Assembly: GCF_017654505.1 (NCBI RefSeq)
Contig: NC_054547.1
Span: 24,123,975-24,187,974, forward strand
Direction: 5' to 3'
From: Polyodon spathula
Lineage: Eukaryota > Chordata > Actinopteri > Acipenseriformes > Polyodontidae
DNA: 64,000 nt
The translations under genes and the position numbers were made by a program. This document shows, piece by piece, positions 1 through 62,503 of the stretch (position 1 is its first letter; every line of letters begins with the position of its first letter). The notes under the pieces were generated by a model. The model searched no databases, was not told where the DNA came from, and saw only the letters and a list, made by a program, of their open reading frames with translations.

Positions 1-192
1 GTTATCGAAGTACCCCCAGGCCCATAAGAAAGAATGATTGTGGCATGATGAACTGAGCCATGGAGGAAATTCCTTTGCTTGCAGTACCTATCATGTGATT
101 CTAATACGTGCTAAAGTAGTTGACTTTATAGTTATGCATATGCAAACAGGATAGCAGGCATGGCTTTCAGTGTTTCCTCTGACCCTCCTCAG

Positions 193-50624
<50,432 letters not shown>

Positions 50625-51600
50625 ACGGATGGACAACCACCCAGTAACAGCTAGTGCCTTGCAATTACTTGTACTTTTGCTAAAAAGGAGAGACATACAG
50701 TAGAATAAACAAACACAGTACAATGATGTGTACAAAGTCAGACATACTCACAAAATATGTACGTTTCTTTTTGCCTTTTTTCCTATCGCAGTTTGATATC
50801 ATAGGAGCTTGTTTTGAGTTGAGTATAAGACCACATATACAGTACAAACACATGCACACAAGTTATTTTCTAAAAGCTCTAATAACCTGGTTAGACAGTT
50901 CACTTTCCCAGGAACAAAATGCTGGACAATCATGTTTAAACATAAATTAACAAGGGTTTTCTGAGATTAATGACTGGTTTTAATCAAATCTTTTTTTAAA
51001 TCATTTATTTGTATTAGAGATCTGAAATCAGTTTAAAAAGAATTTATGTATTTAGAACATATTTGTCTTTGTCCTGTTTTTAGAGCTACATTTTAATGGT
51101 AGAGATCTTGTTTTTGCACTGCATATTGCACTGGATTAATGGAATGTATATTCTGATTAATCCATTCGAACTCAAGAGTAAAAACTTCAGGTTCCCTATA
51201 CCTTACATATGTAAGTGACTCTGCATATAATGCACAGTTCACAGCCTACCTCTGTAAAGCGCTTTGAGATGGTGGTCCACTATGAAAGATGCTATATAAA
51301 AATTAAGATATTATTATTATTATTATTATTGTTGTTGTTGTTGGTGTTGTTGTTATTATTATCATAGTGCATTCACCACTGTAGCAAGTTCCAGGTCTTA
51401 TGATCTTTATGACCTGCAGATTATTTGACTGTTAACAACCACAAGGGTAACATCTGCTGTCTAAATATTTCTCATCTCTCTTATATATCTATTATACATT
51501 CAGCAAAAATAATTTATTTTAATAGCATTGTCCTGTGGCCATATATATATTTGAATACTGTCTGCTTTAATAAATAATCAGCAAACATGCATTGTTGTTG
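50625..51600 (+). other. MYO7B: MYO7B 3' untranslated region with two candidate poly(A) signals
   Basis: AATAAA occurs at 50704-50709 and at 51569-51574. The second is followed within 25 bases by a GTTGTTGTC run, a typical downstream element, so it is the likelier main site. Between them, 51250-51310 resembles an L2-like LINE or SINE 3' tail (GTAAAGCGCTTTGAGA, then GCTATATAAA) followed by an (ATT)n/(GTT)n run to about 51362. The 3' end is inferred. Confidence 0.45.
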
Positions 51601-51822
51601 TCTAGTTGTTTCTTTTATAAAATCTCTAGTTATATACTGTAGCCTTCCCATGTCCTATAACATCCCACTTGGTCTGTAATACTACATTGTATTACCTGTT
51701 GATATATTTAGAAGCTTTGGCCCCTGTATTGAAGTGCAACCTCACTACACATGTTTTAAGTACAGTAAGAGGCACAATTTGCCAATATCGAAAAACAATG
51801 GTAACAAAAATAGAATCCAGAA
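51601..51822. other. Downstream flank: no recognisable feature
   Basis: Unique-looking AT-rich sequence between the MYO7B 3' end and the gag-like relic. Confidence 0.4.
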
Positions 51823-52330
51823 TTAGCTTAAATTGCCGGTAATGAGACAAATATCCCTTTTGAGGTTCTTATAGGGGACCGGCACCACCAGCTGCCACTG
51901 CTCTTCCTGGTCTGCTGGCTCTCGCCCCTGCCGCTGGAAGACCCTGTGAAGAATTGCCAGGCTGCTCCACTGAACCCACGGTCCCGTGGTGGCTTTGGAA
52001 TGGAGGACGATCTCCTCCCAGGGTGGCATCCAGTGGTGCTCCATTCAGTGCAACACCGACTGCAGGTCAACTTCTCGATTTGTTTCTAGCTGCACCTGGA
52101 GCAGTCAAAGCTTGGAAGCTTCACAACCTTCATTGCAAGTGCAGCTTTTCCCTGGGGGCTCGGCTCCTTGCTCCCTCCAGCTGCCTCTGCTCCATTCTCC
52201 TCCTCCGCAGCCCTGGAGATATCATCATCCAATTCTTTCTGCTTAATCCTCCACTACTTCCGAACAGCAATGGAGCGGATTACGATGGTGGAGGAAAGAA
52301 TGAGGAGTCAGCATGTTAAATTCACAATAC
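51823..52330 (-). pseudogene. Possible gag-like retroelement relic
   Basis: Minus-strand frame MEHHWMPPWEEIVLHSK, SSLAILHRVFQRQGREPA, WQLVVPVPYKNLKRDICL. Trp-rich with a basic end. I cannot name the family; it reminds me of gag-like frames seen in fish LTR elements. Upstream on the same strand the reading breaks up. GC-richer than its surroundings. Confidence 0.3.
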
Positions 52331-53878
52331 ACACAGGTCAAGAACCGATGGCACACTACAACCCCAACCAGGCCACCGCTCTACCGATACACAGCTCAGG
52401 AGAACCTGGATGGGGACAATCAGACATGAAATAATAAACAAAGGAATACATTTATGTAAATTAAGCACAGAAAATACACCAATACAGACATAGCACAACC
52501 AATGAGATCAAACACACACAGACCAGGGGCCGTGCTCCTGCTGCAGCTGCCGGCACTGACTGTGATGCCCTGAGTGGTGCTGCTGCTCCTGCGTTACAGT
52601 ATGTATAGCTATATGTCTGCACAGCATAGTTTCCACACTTTACAAAGCACATTCATATATAACAAAATGGTGGTGGGGCGGGGAGGTGTGCTGGTGCGTG
52701 AGTCACATAAAGTAAGCCATCATATATGGTCAGGTATGTCAGTTTGCCTCTTGCACTGAATGCATACCTGCCCTACGGCTCCTCTGGGTTCTAAACTCTG
52801 CTAGGTACAAACGGGGATTGCAGTAACCACACAAAGGTCATGACTTTTGCAGACATTAAAAGTTTGCTAATGTAAGAGGGTTTTAACAGCAGAGTTTTAA
52901 GCAAAAAACAGGAGAAAATATGTTCTAGGAGTTGTCCAGGGGAGTCCCAGCAAATAAGGGCGAGTTGACAGGTCTGCAACATTCTTGTTAATGTGTTCAG
53001 CCCTATAAAAAAAAAAAAAAAAAACGCTATACACAAAACCCTGCACAGTAGAGCAATTGAATAGTATAGAAGTGCAAGGGACTTTACAGACAAACTACAG
53101 CCCTGCTTCAGAAACAGCTGTTTTACATATTTTTAAAAGCAGAACAATGTCACTACTCAATATTGTTTTGCTAATGTAATGACTGTATATCAAATAAATA
53201 AATAATAATAAATAAATAATAAATAATAAATAATAAATAATAAATAATGCTTGAGCAGCTTTTCAATAAAACCAGTTTGAATGTTGTTTTGAAACCGAGT
53301 AGTATTATTTCCAGGCTTGCATATGATCACCGCAGTTCAAAACTTTGCAACATACACTGTCATATAATACATGTGGCTAAAACCAACCAAAAAAAATACA
53401 ATCATATAACAAAGATAGGGTGTGGATTTTTTTTTTCTTTCTTTTTAATAAAAATTGTCTGTCCTGCAAATGGTGCAAGCTGGTATGCAAATACTAAACA
53501 TTCCTACAGGTGCACCCTCCGTCCCTTCCAGCTTCTCGTGCCGGCGAGGTCACCGCTGGTGCAAGGATGTATCCATTTGTTTAGGTAGGGTGAGCTCTTT
53601 TGCAAAGGTCCTGTCCATTGCCCTCACGTTTAATTCCTGCGTGCCAGCAATTACTTGCACCAAACAATCTCGAGCAAGTCTCTGCAAGTTGCAGGCTCTG
53701 AGTTGTCGAGCTCACAAGGTCGAACTCTCAGTACCATTGTCAGTACACGCATAGTCAGCTTGTTGTTACAGCAATTCGGCACTACAAGGTGGGTGGTTGG
53801 TTCGACACAAGTGTTTTGTGTGTTCGTACACCAATTATGAGATTTATTTAATATATATAGGATATAGATATATATATA

Positions 53879-53925
<47 letters not shown>
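52331..53925. other. Intergenic, with microsatellites
   Basis: An (AATAAATAATA)n run is at 53188-53246, a (TA)n run at 53869-53919, and an A run at 53007-53023. No gene recognised. Confidence 0.5.
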
Positions 53926-53929
<4 letters not shown>

Positions 53930-54663
53930 GAAGGGTGGTGGGTAATTCACTGACACAGGAGACAGACAGGTTAATTTGGCAACACCGCACAGGTGCCCAG
54001 TTTTATTTCAGGGTGCTATTTTTCTTTTATCCCGCAGATGGCGCTGTGGGTCCGTGGTCTGATTTACCAACGATGGTAAACAGAACCACGGGCATACCAA
54101 GCGATGGTACACAATACCGACGCCCTTGCAGGTGCTTCGAAACAATAATCAAAACAGAAGGCACAAAGAAACAGGGAAAATAAAACAGTAACAAAACTAC
54201 AAAGAAAATGTGCTGCACTTGACAGCTATATCCCAGTCGCCGCTACCCGTGCAACCTGGATCACCGTCCTACACTGCCGGCTAACTAGCCTGCTCCGTTA
54301 CAATACTCCGGAGTCTGCCCAAGGGTTCCCCGCTCTCACTGTCTCGCTCTGACACACTCGGTTTCGGTTTCGGTTTTTCCCGACTGGTTCTCGGTCCTCA
54401 ACCAGCGCTTCCGCACTCTCGGCGCATTTAAAGGGCAGAGCTGAGGAAACAGCAGAGCATTATCTTATAGGCCCAACAATCTCCCAACACTCGCCTCTCA
54501 GCCATTCAGAGAGGGGGAAAGTCCACACACCCACTTTCCCACTTCCCGGTGTCACTGCTATGACTCACAGCGGTTGTTGGAGGACTGCAGCCCTTCTCCT
54601 GCAGCCCTTCTCCTGCAGCCCTGTGAACACGCCAGCAGTCAACACAGATCTCTCCCTGCTACA
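53926..54663 (-). mobile_element. Solo LTR, family 4, copy 2
   Basis: 738 bp from TGTGGAAGGGTGG to CTGCTACA, so TG...CA ends as expected. Aligns throughout with 44476-45227. The left flank is a TA/TG microsatellite, so no target duplication is visible. GCAGCCCTTCTCCT is duplicated at about 54587. Confidence 0.7.
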
Positions 54664-55109
54664 ATGGCATATGAAAGTTTTGAAAGATTAAAAAATATTT
54701 TCAGGAAGTTTTGGTCAAAAGCCCTTTTTTAGCTGTTTACAAAGAAAATTAAAAATAAAAGTTATATATAATCACACTTAGATCAATCTAATGTAAAGCA
54801 TCTGGAAACAGTGGTGGCTGGTGGCCAAAATTTTGGGGTGTTCACACCTCAGCTGTATCAGATGGGGTGGGGTCTGTGGGGGTGGCGTCCAGGGGGTCGA
54901 CCTCAGTGGAAGATGCACTATCTAGTGGATCTGTTTCTTGCTGAAAGCGATACAAAAAGTTTGCTCTGCGATGTCTTATTGTGGCAAACTTTTCAATTAA
55001 TTGGATTCTAGTGTTCCAACAGATGCTCAGATGTCCTGAATGCTTTCAACAAATTGAGTGACAGCTGCACTAGCATCAACAGATGTGATATTTCTTGCCT
55101 GAAGTTTCC

Positions 55110-56480
55110 TATAAACAATATCCACTTTCAGCATTCAGAAACTCATTGAGGCTATGGCAAAAACTATTTTCTTCTCTAACTATTATGCTGTCAAAGTCTC
55201 CTGAATCTCTGATTGTTTGAAAACACTCCAGCAGATGTTCACGCTGTTCAAACACTGTCCACACTGCTCGACTACGAAAACACCACCTAGTTTGAGGAGC
55301 AGTTGGAAGTCTTTTCTTTACGACTTCATCCAAAACAGCAGTTTTCTTTGGAGAGAGAGAAAAATGTTGAAAAACCACAGAGGGTCTGAAAAAAAATTAG
55401 AGCCTCTGAAACTTGACTTGCTGCTTGACCCATTGTTAGATTTAGTTTATGGGCATAGCAATGGACATAATGTGCTTTTGGATATTTGTCCCTTACAAGC
55501 TTCTGGACCCCACCAGTCTTGCCACGCATTACATTAGCTCCATCATATCTCCGTGCAATTGTTTTAGCCTTCTCACTTTCTTCTGTCTAGCTGTTACATG
55601 ATGGCAGTGGAAATAGCTTCAGCATTTCCATGTTTCAACTCAGTGAACCCCAAAAAATGTTCAACACGTCCAGTTTTGGGAACAATGTAAATAAAAACTA
55701 GTACACTTTGGAAATATCTGTAATGTCACTGGTTTCATCCACTTGAATAGCAACATAATCAGTCTGTTTCAGTTCTTTCACAATATTTTCCCTGCAAACC
55801 TCTAAAATGCAGCCTAGAAGTTCATTTTGAACAGTCTTTGAGGTGCCTTTAAAGACTGTGGCCATTTTAAAGTGTGTTTCCATGGCCTAGTCATTCTTTG
55901 AAACAAAATCTACTAGTCCAAGAAACACACCAGGATTATAAGATAATGATGTTTCATCATGACCTCTTAGGGCCAATTCAAAAGCTCCACAGAACGTTAT
56001 CCACTCAATGATGCGTGTAAGTATGTGTTGGTTTTTAGACACCTCTTCATTGTGCTTGTTTATGGTGTTTCAGGAAGCACTGCTAAGTTGGACAGTAACA
56101 TTCACTCTACCTAACATACCTAGACACATTTCACATGTTTTATGAACTCTAGAAACCTCATGCTTTTTTGATTTGGAGGACAGATGTTGCAGGTCTGTGA
56201 CTCCAGTTCTTTACCATGCTGCATCAGTGTCACCCCGAGCCTTAGCAAAAAGGATACAAGGAATTCAAAACAGTGCATTGTGGCTTTCACTTGCACAACC
56301 CCATGGCCTCGGCTTATACCAGGACTTGTTAAATGTTAGAGTGTATGCTTGTCCTCTATCATTGTTCACCGGCACTAATTTTAAGGGAGGTCTGCTGGGT
56401 CCCAACCTTTTGATTTGGAGTTTCTGCACGTCCTCCAGTGTAGCAAAATTATTCGCTAACAGAAATTCTACTGTATTCAT
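55110..56480 (-). pseudogene. hAT transposase (TTF-finger / DUF4371 type), broken
   Basis: Starts MNTVEFLLANNFATLEDVQK at 56480; LFCFPCILFAKARGD is the TTF-type zinc-finger CxxC; HEVSRVHKTCEMCLGMLGRV; HNEEVSKNQHILTRIIEWIT and FCGAFELALRGHDET lead into the DUF4371 core; VAIQVDETSDIT holds the catalytic Asp; MRGKTGGVQKLV and HYVHCYAHKLNLTM (the H-C-x-A-H block) follow; then TRWCFRSRAVWTVFEQ. The C-terminal dimerisation region has decayed or is deleted. Several stops. No intron is needed. Confidence 0.82.
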
Positions 56481-56621
56481 GTCTTCTTACAATATTTAAA
56501 CCTGGCAATATATATATTTAAAAAAAAACAAAAAAACAAAAAAAACAAATATGAAATGTACTCAAGTTTAAGGTGTCCATAAATCCAAATTCAGGAAAAT
56601 GTATTATTATTATTAATAATA

Positions 56622-56672
<51 letters not shown>

Positions 56673-56789
56673 TGCATTATTTAAACACTTAATGACTTAA
56701 ATTTAATCCAATCCAACACAAGAACAGGAAACAATAAAACCTTGAATGGAAGTCCTAATTAAGGGAAATGAATGAAAAAAAAATTTAAT

Positions 56790-57020
56790 TAACAAGTAGA
56801 TATAAAAAATGTATCTTCAGGAAACGGTACATAATTAAGAAGAAATAAACCTGACACGGATTGACAGGATTTTATATGTATTTATTAACCTATTTTCTTA
56901 AACAGTCAGTAGTGGCAGAAAAGACTGATCTAATATTTAAAAAAGTCTAGAAAAAAAAAATAAAGAAAAGACCTGACATGGATCAACAGGATTTAAAAAA
57001 TACTATAAAATACACATATA
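56790..57020. repeat. Subterminal repeats of the hAT element
   Basis: The words CCTGACA(C/T)GGAT, ATTAACCTATTTTCTTAAAC, AGTAGTGGCAGAAAAGACTG and GTCTAGAAAAA recur as roughly 110-bp tandem units; the second element copy (63690-63960) has at least three. Subterminal tandem motifs are typical transposase-binding regions. Confidence 0.55.
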
Positions 57021-57709
57021 CTGTGCGCGACATTTAATAACCGATTATCCGAAACTGGTAGTGGTCGGTATTCGGTAAATTTATAAAGAAACTGCCGAAA
57101 GCGGCAAAAAGCAACGCTTAAGAGCAGCATTCTCGGGGGAAAACGGGATAAATGGCGCGAAATAACGGCAAATTAAAACTATGAAAACAACAATATGTGT
57201 GGAATGTGAAGTCAAATGTGAAAATAAAGAGAGACAAGAATAATTCGTCTTTAGATACTTTTAGAATAATTAGAATAGCAATATGGAAACAGCTTAAACG
57301 TGTTCTATCGTTTTCCAAAGCAACACTGCAAGACTGAGTGAGAAAGTTTTGAGCAGTTTGTATTTAGCCTTGGTTATCTTGACACATGCGCACTTGATCG
57401 CTTGATCGCCGTGTTCACTACCAGGCTGCGCTCCATCCAGACCTTTTTAAACCAATCATAACCAGTCCTGGCTGACGACTGGTTTCTACTGCGCATGTGC
57501 ACAGCGGGTTTAGGCGCCGGCATTTCTGAGCGAACACAGCCCGTCTGCAGTCTATTAAACAGATGGGATGATTGTTGATGTGCCGGTGTCACGTGATGAG
57601 GGAAATGAAACACACGTCACCCAGACGATGGAAAGCGCAATTAATTTTAAAAAATGCTGGGGGTTCGGCGACATGCGAACACAGTTAACCAACCTCCACT
57701 GTCTGGAAA

Positions 57710-58560
57710 TTATAAACAACAAATGCATGAAAAGCATAAACATTACGATCAAATACCAAGAAACAAACGTAAACATATTTTAATGTTATACGCTGTTCAC
57801 AATACCAATCGTTTACGAGAACCGAGAGACCAATCACAGATAAAACTGGAAAACAGCCAATCAGATAAGGCTACTTCATTACGTCATCTAGTCTATAAAA
57901 ACGTCGGTCTCTAGTCTTAACAATTCTGTGGACTGGGGAGGCTTACGGGTTTTCTAACCCTATGGTGTCGTGGTTGTTTCAACCAACGTTTTAGTTTGCT
58001 GTTTAATACGCTAGCTTTCGGCAAACTTCAAATTAAGTCTAGCTGATAAACGTTCTTCCTTCCACAGGTGGTTTGCAACCTTTCTCACCAGGGTTTTTAA
58101 TCCTCGGGGTGTTTGGCGGCGGTCAGCTGTCTGGGCAGGTCGTCCAGCAATGTTGTCGCCAAGAGTTCGCCTCTGTGTGCCAAACACCATCTCCGTTGGG
58201 TGAGTGCAGGAATGCAAGCAGAGTAAAACCGAGCGACTAACATTGCGCTTCTCTGACAAGTGAGACTCGCAATACGGTTGTACTCGAACATATGTAATAT
58301 ACCTTTAGATTAATTTAGGCCTTTATTACATTTGAGTTGTTTTCAAATCATTTGCTGTTTTAACTTGTTATTTTTGGACCGAGTGCTGGTTTAGGTTATC
58401 TAGGTGTAAAAGTAAATTCATGTTTCATTTTTATCATAATGGGATCGCTCGTACAGTTCAAATGTTGTTGCTTTTTTTTTTTGTCATTCTTTAACAAATG
58501 GCTGTATTTGAATATGTAATTGTTTCTAGCAAAAAATAATGTATATAAACGAAATTTGTA
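57710..58560. other. Possible promoter-like region
   Basis: A CRE-like ATTACGTCATC (57879) lies about 10 bases before CTATAAAAACG (57892), a TATA-like box on the plus strand. Beyond, 58060-58270 is GC-richer with a minus-strand open frame of 82 codons I cannot assign. It may mark a gene outside the window, or be unrelated. Confidence 0.3.
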
Positions 58561-59560
58561 GTTATTTGTGTGTCATACTGTAACTAAGCAAGTACTGAAG
58601 TGTGCATGTTGATAACACGGTAAGTTTGCAGGACGATTTTGCAGTTTTTCAAGTTATCCTGTGCATAACCCACTGCTTCAACATGCAACATTAGGTTTGC
58701 AATGCATTTTTCTATGGTAAACGTTTAGATTGTTGTAATTGTGATTCAGTAAATACTTATGCAAAGGTGAGTCGCACTGCAGATGCACGGGAAGGCAGCA
58801 GTAGGGCTGGTAGGTAACGTAGTCACACGAAGACAAATGTCTGATTACACTGGGAGCTGTAGAGGTAAGCGGTAAACCGCGCGTTTTTTCATATTGCACT
58901 GGCGGCGGGAAACCTCGCGGTAAATGTACTGTAGCGCCGCGGTATGTCCTAATAAATTATTGTTGTGTTAAGTCAGACGACTGTTTCCAGTTAACACTCC
59001 GAGCTTTTCCTTTTTAATTATTACTGTAAGGTAACACAGTCTCTGGGCTGAGACCACGCCAAAACATTAACCTCCCTTTTTAATCTCAACAGGCTTTTTA
59101 TCTAATTCTGCAATTATTCCGCAAACCCACACTGTCTCTCTCCCGCTTCACGTCCCGTCTTGTCCCCCCCCCCACCCCCCACTTTTTATATCTCAACCGG
59201 TCTCCTCTGACTGAACCACTTCTATCCGGGGGGGGGAAAACCCGGTTACAGTCAAAACTATGTACATGCATTGGTGTCCCCTGCCCTCCTAGCTCACGCA
59301 CCGTTCCCCTAAATAACTCCCTCGGCGTGGTCCCCTTCCCTTACAACACATTCACCTATCATGGACCAAGTCAAGAAACAACAATTAACTAGTCTCTAGC
59401 GATGGCGCTCCCTAAAGGCCCCAGGTCGCTACAGTATTATAACATGCTAATGGTGGGAAATTATTGAAGGATGTCAAGAAATAATGGTTAAATATTTGTA
59501 TATATTAAATGCAACGTTTCACATTTGTAGCGTTCTCCAGAGTGACCACTGTATATTATT
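58561..59560. other. CpG-richer stretch, possible LTR
   Basis: 58860-58945 is CpG-rich, with GGCGGGAAA, an E2F-like motif. About 59040-59435 is GC-richer, pyrimidine-rich and ends GGTCGCTACA, whose complement TGTAGCGACC would be an LTR start; AGCGACCTGG recurs at about 60962. No ends or target duplication settled. Confidence 0.3.
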
Positions 59561-59570
59561 TATTATTATT

Positions 59571-59912
59571 ACACCGTGTAACAATTTTTTTGTTCCTGGG
59601 TAGTAAGTGTTATTTCCTAATTGCTTATGCCTCAAAAGTATAGAAAATGGCTATTATTCCCCACAAACTTTGCTTTTGTGATCAGGACAGTGATATTTCA
59701 AAATATCACTATTTCCAATGGGAAAACGGGCAAACGTGCGTCTTTTCTTTCACAGTCAGAAAAAAACAACATATGATCAAGTCCAATTTTAAACAAGTAT
59801 TATACTAACGTGGTTAAGAATTGTTACAATATGACTTTCTTAAATTGTACGGTGAACTGATAGTTAGGAAATAACACTTACTACCCAGGAACAAAAATTG
59901 TGTTACATACTG
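59571..59912. mobile_element. Complete MITE with inverted ends
   Basis: About 342 bp. The right end complemented reads ACAGTATGTAACACAATTTT, the left end ACACCGTGTAACAATTTTTT; both continue GTTCCTGGGTAGTAAGTGTT. Flanked by TTATTATT (59563-59570 and 59913-59920), a plausible 8-bp duplication but low complexity. A near-palindrome AGTGATATTTCAAAATATCA lies inside. No coding capacity. Second copy at 26637. Confidence 0.8.
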
Positions 59913-60566
59913 TTATTATTTACTCGCGTCTGAACCAAACAATGTTATTCTACCCCATATACAGATAGTGTGCATTACATGACTGAATTGTTTACGTGGC
60001 ATGGTGAATCCAAGAGTTTTGACAATATAATTATGACTTTGAAGTGTGTTTCTTGGACTCGGTATATGGCAGTACAGTACGCCATACATAGTGTATGTTT
60101 TCTGTTGCTGTTCAAATGCAGATATACGTTCCTTGCAAAGGAGCCGGCTCTTGTACAGCGGTATCTGCGCTATGCTTTAGTGCAATGGTCCTCAAAGTCG
60201 TGCCCGCGGCAGCTCTTAAATTATGGGTCATGAACACATCCAGCCGTCGAGAATGCCACTCGGCAGCTCTGTGTAAAGACCGAACCCAGCATGAACACCT
60301 TTTACTTTCTTTCGTAATTTTGGCAAAAGGTTGTTTTGTGTCGTCACAGACCAACAAAAGTGTCACGGCAAAGATCCGGATTCTGCGGCCGCGATCCCGG
60401 GAGCCGTTTTTTTGACTAGAGCCCGACATGTTTGTGCGGCCCCATACAGTTTAACTGATCTCGGGCTGTACAAACACTGGGGTATGTCAAATTCGCGCCA
60501 CAAAGACGTTTCTCATTAGTCGGTTTCCCCACGTTCCTCTACTGTGCTTTACAGTGCAGCACTAAC

Positions 60567-60624
60567 ATGAAACGGAGAAAAAATAAACCAATTACACATT
60601 TCTTTCTGGAGAAGCCAACTATTG
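60567..60624 (+). pseudogene. Candidate first exon of a hAT transposase
   Basis: ATG followed by 19 codons, MKRRKNKPITHFFLEKPTI, ending at G|GTAAGA. A basic run followed by ITxFF resembles the N-terminal tails of many hAT-type transposases. No second exon is found downstream. Short, so tentative. Confidence 0.3.
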
Positions 60625-61689
60625 GTAAGAATCAATGTTAAGTTAATTTATAATTTTATATTGTTTTTTTTTTTTCACCTGCTCAAAGTAATGTTTAGCT
60701 GCAATACGTTTTGATAAATCATTCTACATGGAGGGGAAAGGGTGGGGGGGTTGGGGTTGACGCCAGAACAGCAAAAATCCAAGTACCTGTTTTTATGATG
60801 ACGTTAAATGTGTAGCTAAACCGGGATATGTGTGTATGTGTATAATATATTGATTTTTTTTCTCATCGCTTTAAGTGGACAGTCGGCTTGTCCAAGTATT
60901 GCCCTACTTGCCAAAGCATAGCGTTTTATTATAGCATAGTGGCTGTGTATTTGCATCTATAGCGACCTGGCCTGTGCACTAGGCAGCACCAGGACCTCTG
61001 CGACCGGTTTCCCTCGCCTGAAGTACTGTACTACTTCCTATCATCGGTTTATATTGACAAAAGAATATTAGAATTGAGTGAGAAACTCTGCTAAACTCTT
61101 CAATGCATGAGTCAGTGAGAGCACCAGTCTTACCAGTCAGCAGCAGTTACCAGTCCCAGCAGTGTAAGGCAACTTAAGTAGCAGTGAACCAAATGTAAGT
61201 CAATGAAGGTATGAACCCATCTACTTATTAATATTGATGTTATATTCTTGTCCTCTTAAAATCACATTTCTGACAGTGTCAGTATGGTCATTGTAGGTTG
61301 CTGTGGTTTTGCTGAGAGACGTTTAGTTTTAAAAAAATGAAATAATATGGGTCATCAAATTTTAACATTAACATCATCATCCACGGGACTTAATATTGCT
61401 TTGCCGTTTGCATGAACAGTCTCCAGGCTTTATAAGATGATAACTCTTAGTGTTGTAACATGAACAGGATCTGCAAGAGGTTTGTTCAACTTTTTTTTTT
61501 CTTTTTTTTCCTCAGTAAAAATCAAAATGTTTATTTGTACATATGTGTGCTCATACAAACGTTTCAAGACAGTAGGCTTAAGCCTATGTTGGTTTGATGT
61601 CATGCCAAGTGGAATGGGCTACAGTGAGGGGGGAGGGCGAGGCTGTGTTTGTACATACGCAACTCTTTTTTTTTTAATGACTTGCGATA

Positions 61690-61945
61690 CGATCAACCAA
61701 TTGAATATCTGCATTGTCTTTGCGGTAGCCCAATCATAAGTTAGCTTGGTGGGACATAAACTGTACTTCAGGTACAGGTACCGACCGTAAGTTTAACCAA
61801 TAGGAGAGTCAAATATCTGCCAAGTTTTATGCAGCTGTCCAATCATAAGCAAGCAGAGTCCGTTCATGGTATTCTGCATGAAAGTTGAAGGCGAGTAAGT
61901 AGCCAATGGGAAAGTGAAAGATCTGACAGCTGTCCAATCATTCGT
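61690..61945. repeat. Three diverged ~100-bp units with six CCAAT boxes
   Basis: CCAAT at 61697, 61729, 61797, 61839, 61903 and 61934. Each unit has the order CCAAT, ATCTG, (GCAGCTG)TCCAATCAT. Units are visibly diverged. Confidence 0.65.
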
Positions 61946-62503
61946 GAGCAGAGGCGAAGTGTTAATATGCTAGGTAGGCACTGAATTTCACTGACTTATT
62001 GAGAAAAATAATACATTTCAGTATGTAGAATTTAATTTTCTATCTCCTATCTTTTATTTTTTATTTCACCAAACAAGGGAAAAACTGTAGCATATTTAGT
62101 TACGAATCCACTTTCTCTGAATAATTGCACTGGAGATGAGCGATCTTGAAAACAGAATAATGTTGACAAATTTGTGAAATTGAAACAAAGCGAGACACTA
62201 TCTACACTATCTTTATTTTTGTTTATTCATGCTTATCTGTGTAAACATGCTTTTTACAAATATTGCATTGCGTATTTTATGTAAATTATTTAAAGAATAA
62301 GCGCTACCTGAGACTTTGCTTTATCAGAGTGAGCCAAGAATAACCCCAATAAAACACTTCAAGAAGTATGTATGTATGTATGTGTGTCGCAAGAAGGCAC
62401 TGTAAGGTAAGAACCTATGCAATAGTCAGCGTGCCCACAAACAGCTAAGAAAGATCAATTTATGTCCATGCCCAAATTACTTTTGAGGACCACTGCTTCA
62501 GTG

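Larger units (their letters stand above)
54809..57701 (-). mobile_element. hAT transposon with perfect 8-bp target duplication
   Basis: 2,893 bp flanked by TCTGGAAA on both sides (54801-54808, 57702-57709). Inverted ends: CAGTGGTGGCTGGT at the left and, complemented, CAGTGGAGGTTGGT at the right. Eight-base duplications and CAGTGG ends are hAT hallmarks. The transposase runs on the minus strand. A GC- and CpG-richer stretch at 57370-57600 near the 5' end has two sites like the NRF-1 motif (CATGCGCA, TGCGCATG) and could be its promoter. (AAT)n at 56602-56671. Confidence 0.85.
60183..62495 (+). mobile_element. Second hAT-like element, 2.3 kb
   Basis: Ends CAATGGTCCTCAAA and TTTTGAGGACCACTG are inverted. 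Flanks CTTTAGTG (60175-60182) and CTTCAGTG (62496-62503) agree at 7 of 8, a hAT-length duplication. It contains a candidate first coding exon and an array of CCAAT boxes but no recognisable transposase core, so it is probably a deletion derivative. Confidence 0.7.

Noticed and set aside
56173..56499. Plus-strand 108-codon frame, repeated at 63069-63470
   Set aside because: Antisense of the hAT transposase; its repetition comes from the second element copy.
58011..58291. Minus-strand 82-codon frame as a gene
   Set aside because: No recognisable domain, no clear splice or promoter context; left as unassigned.
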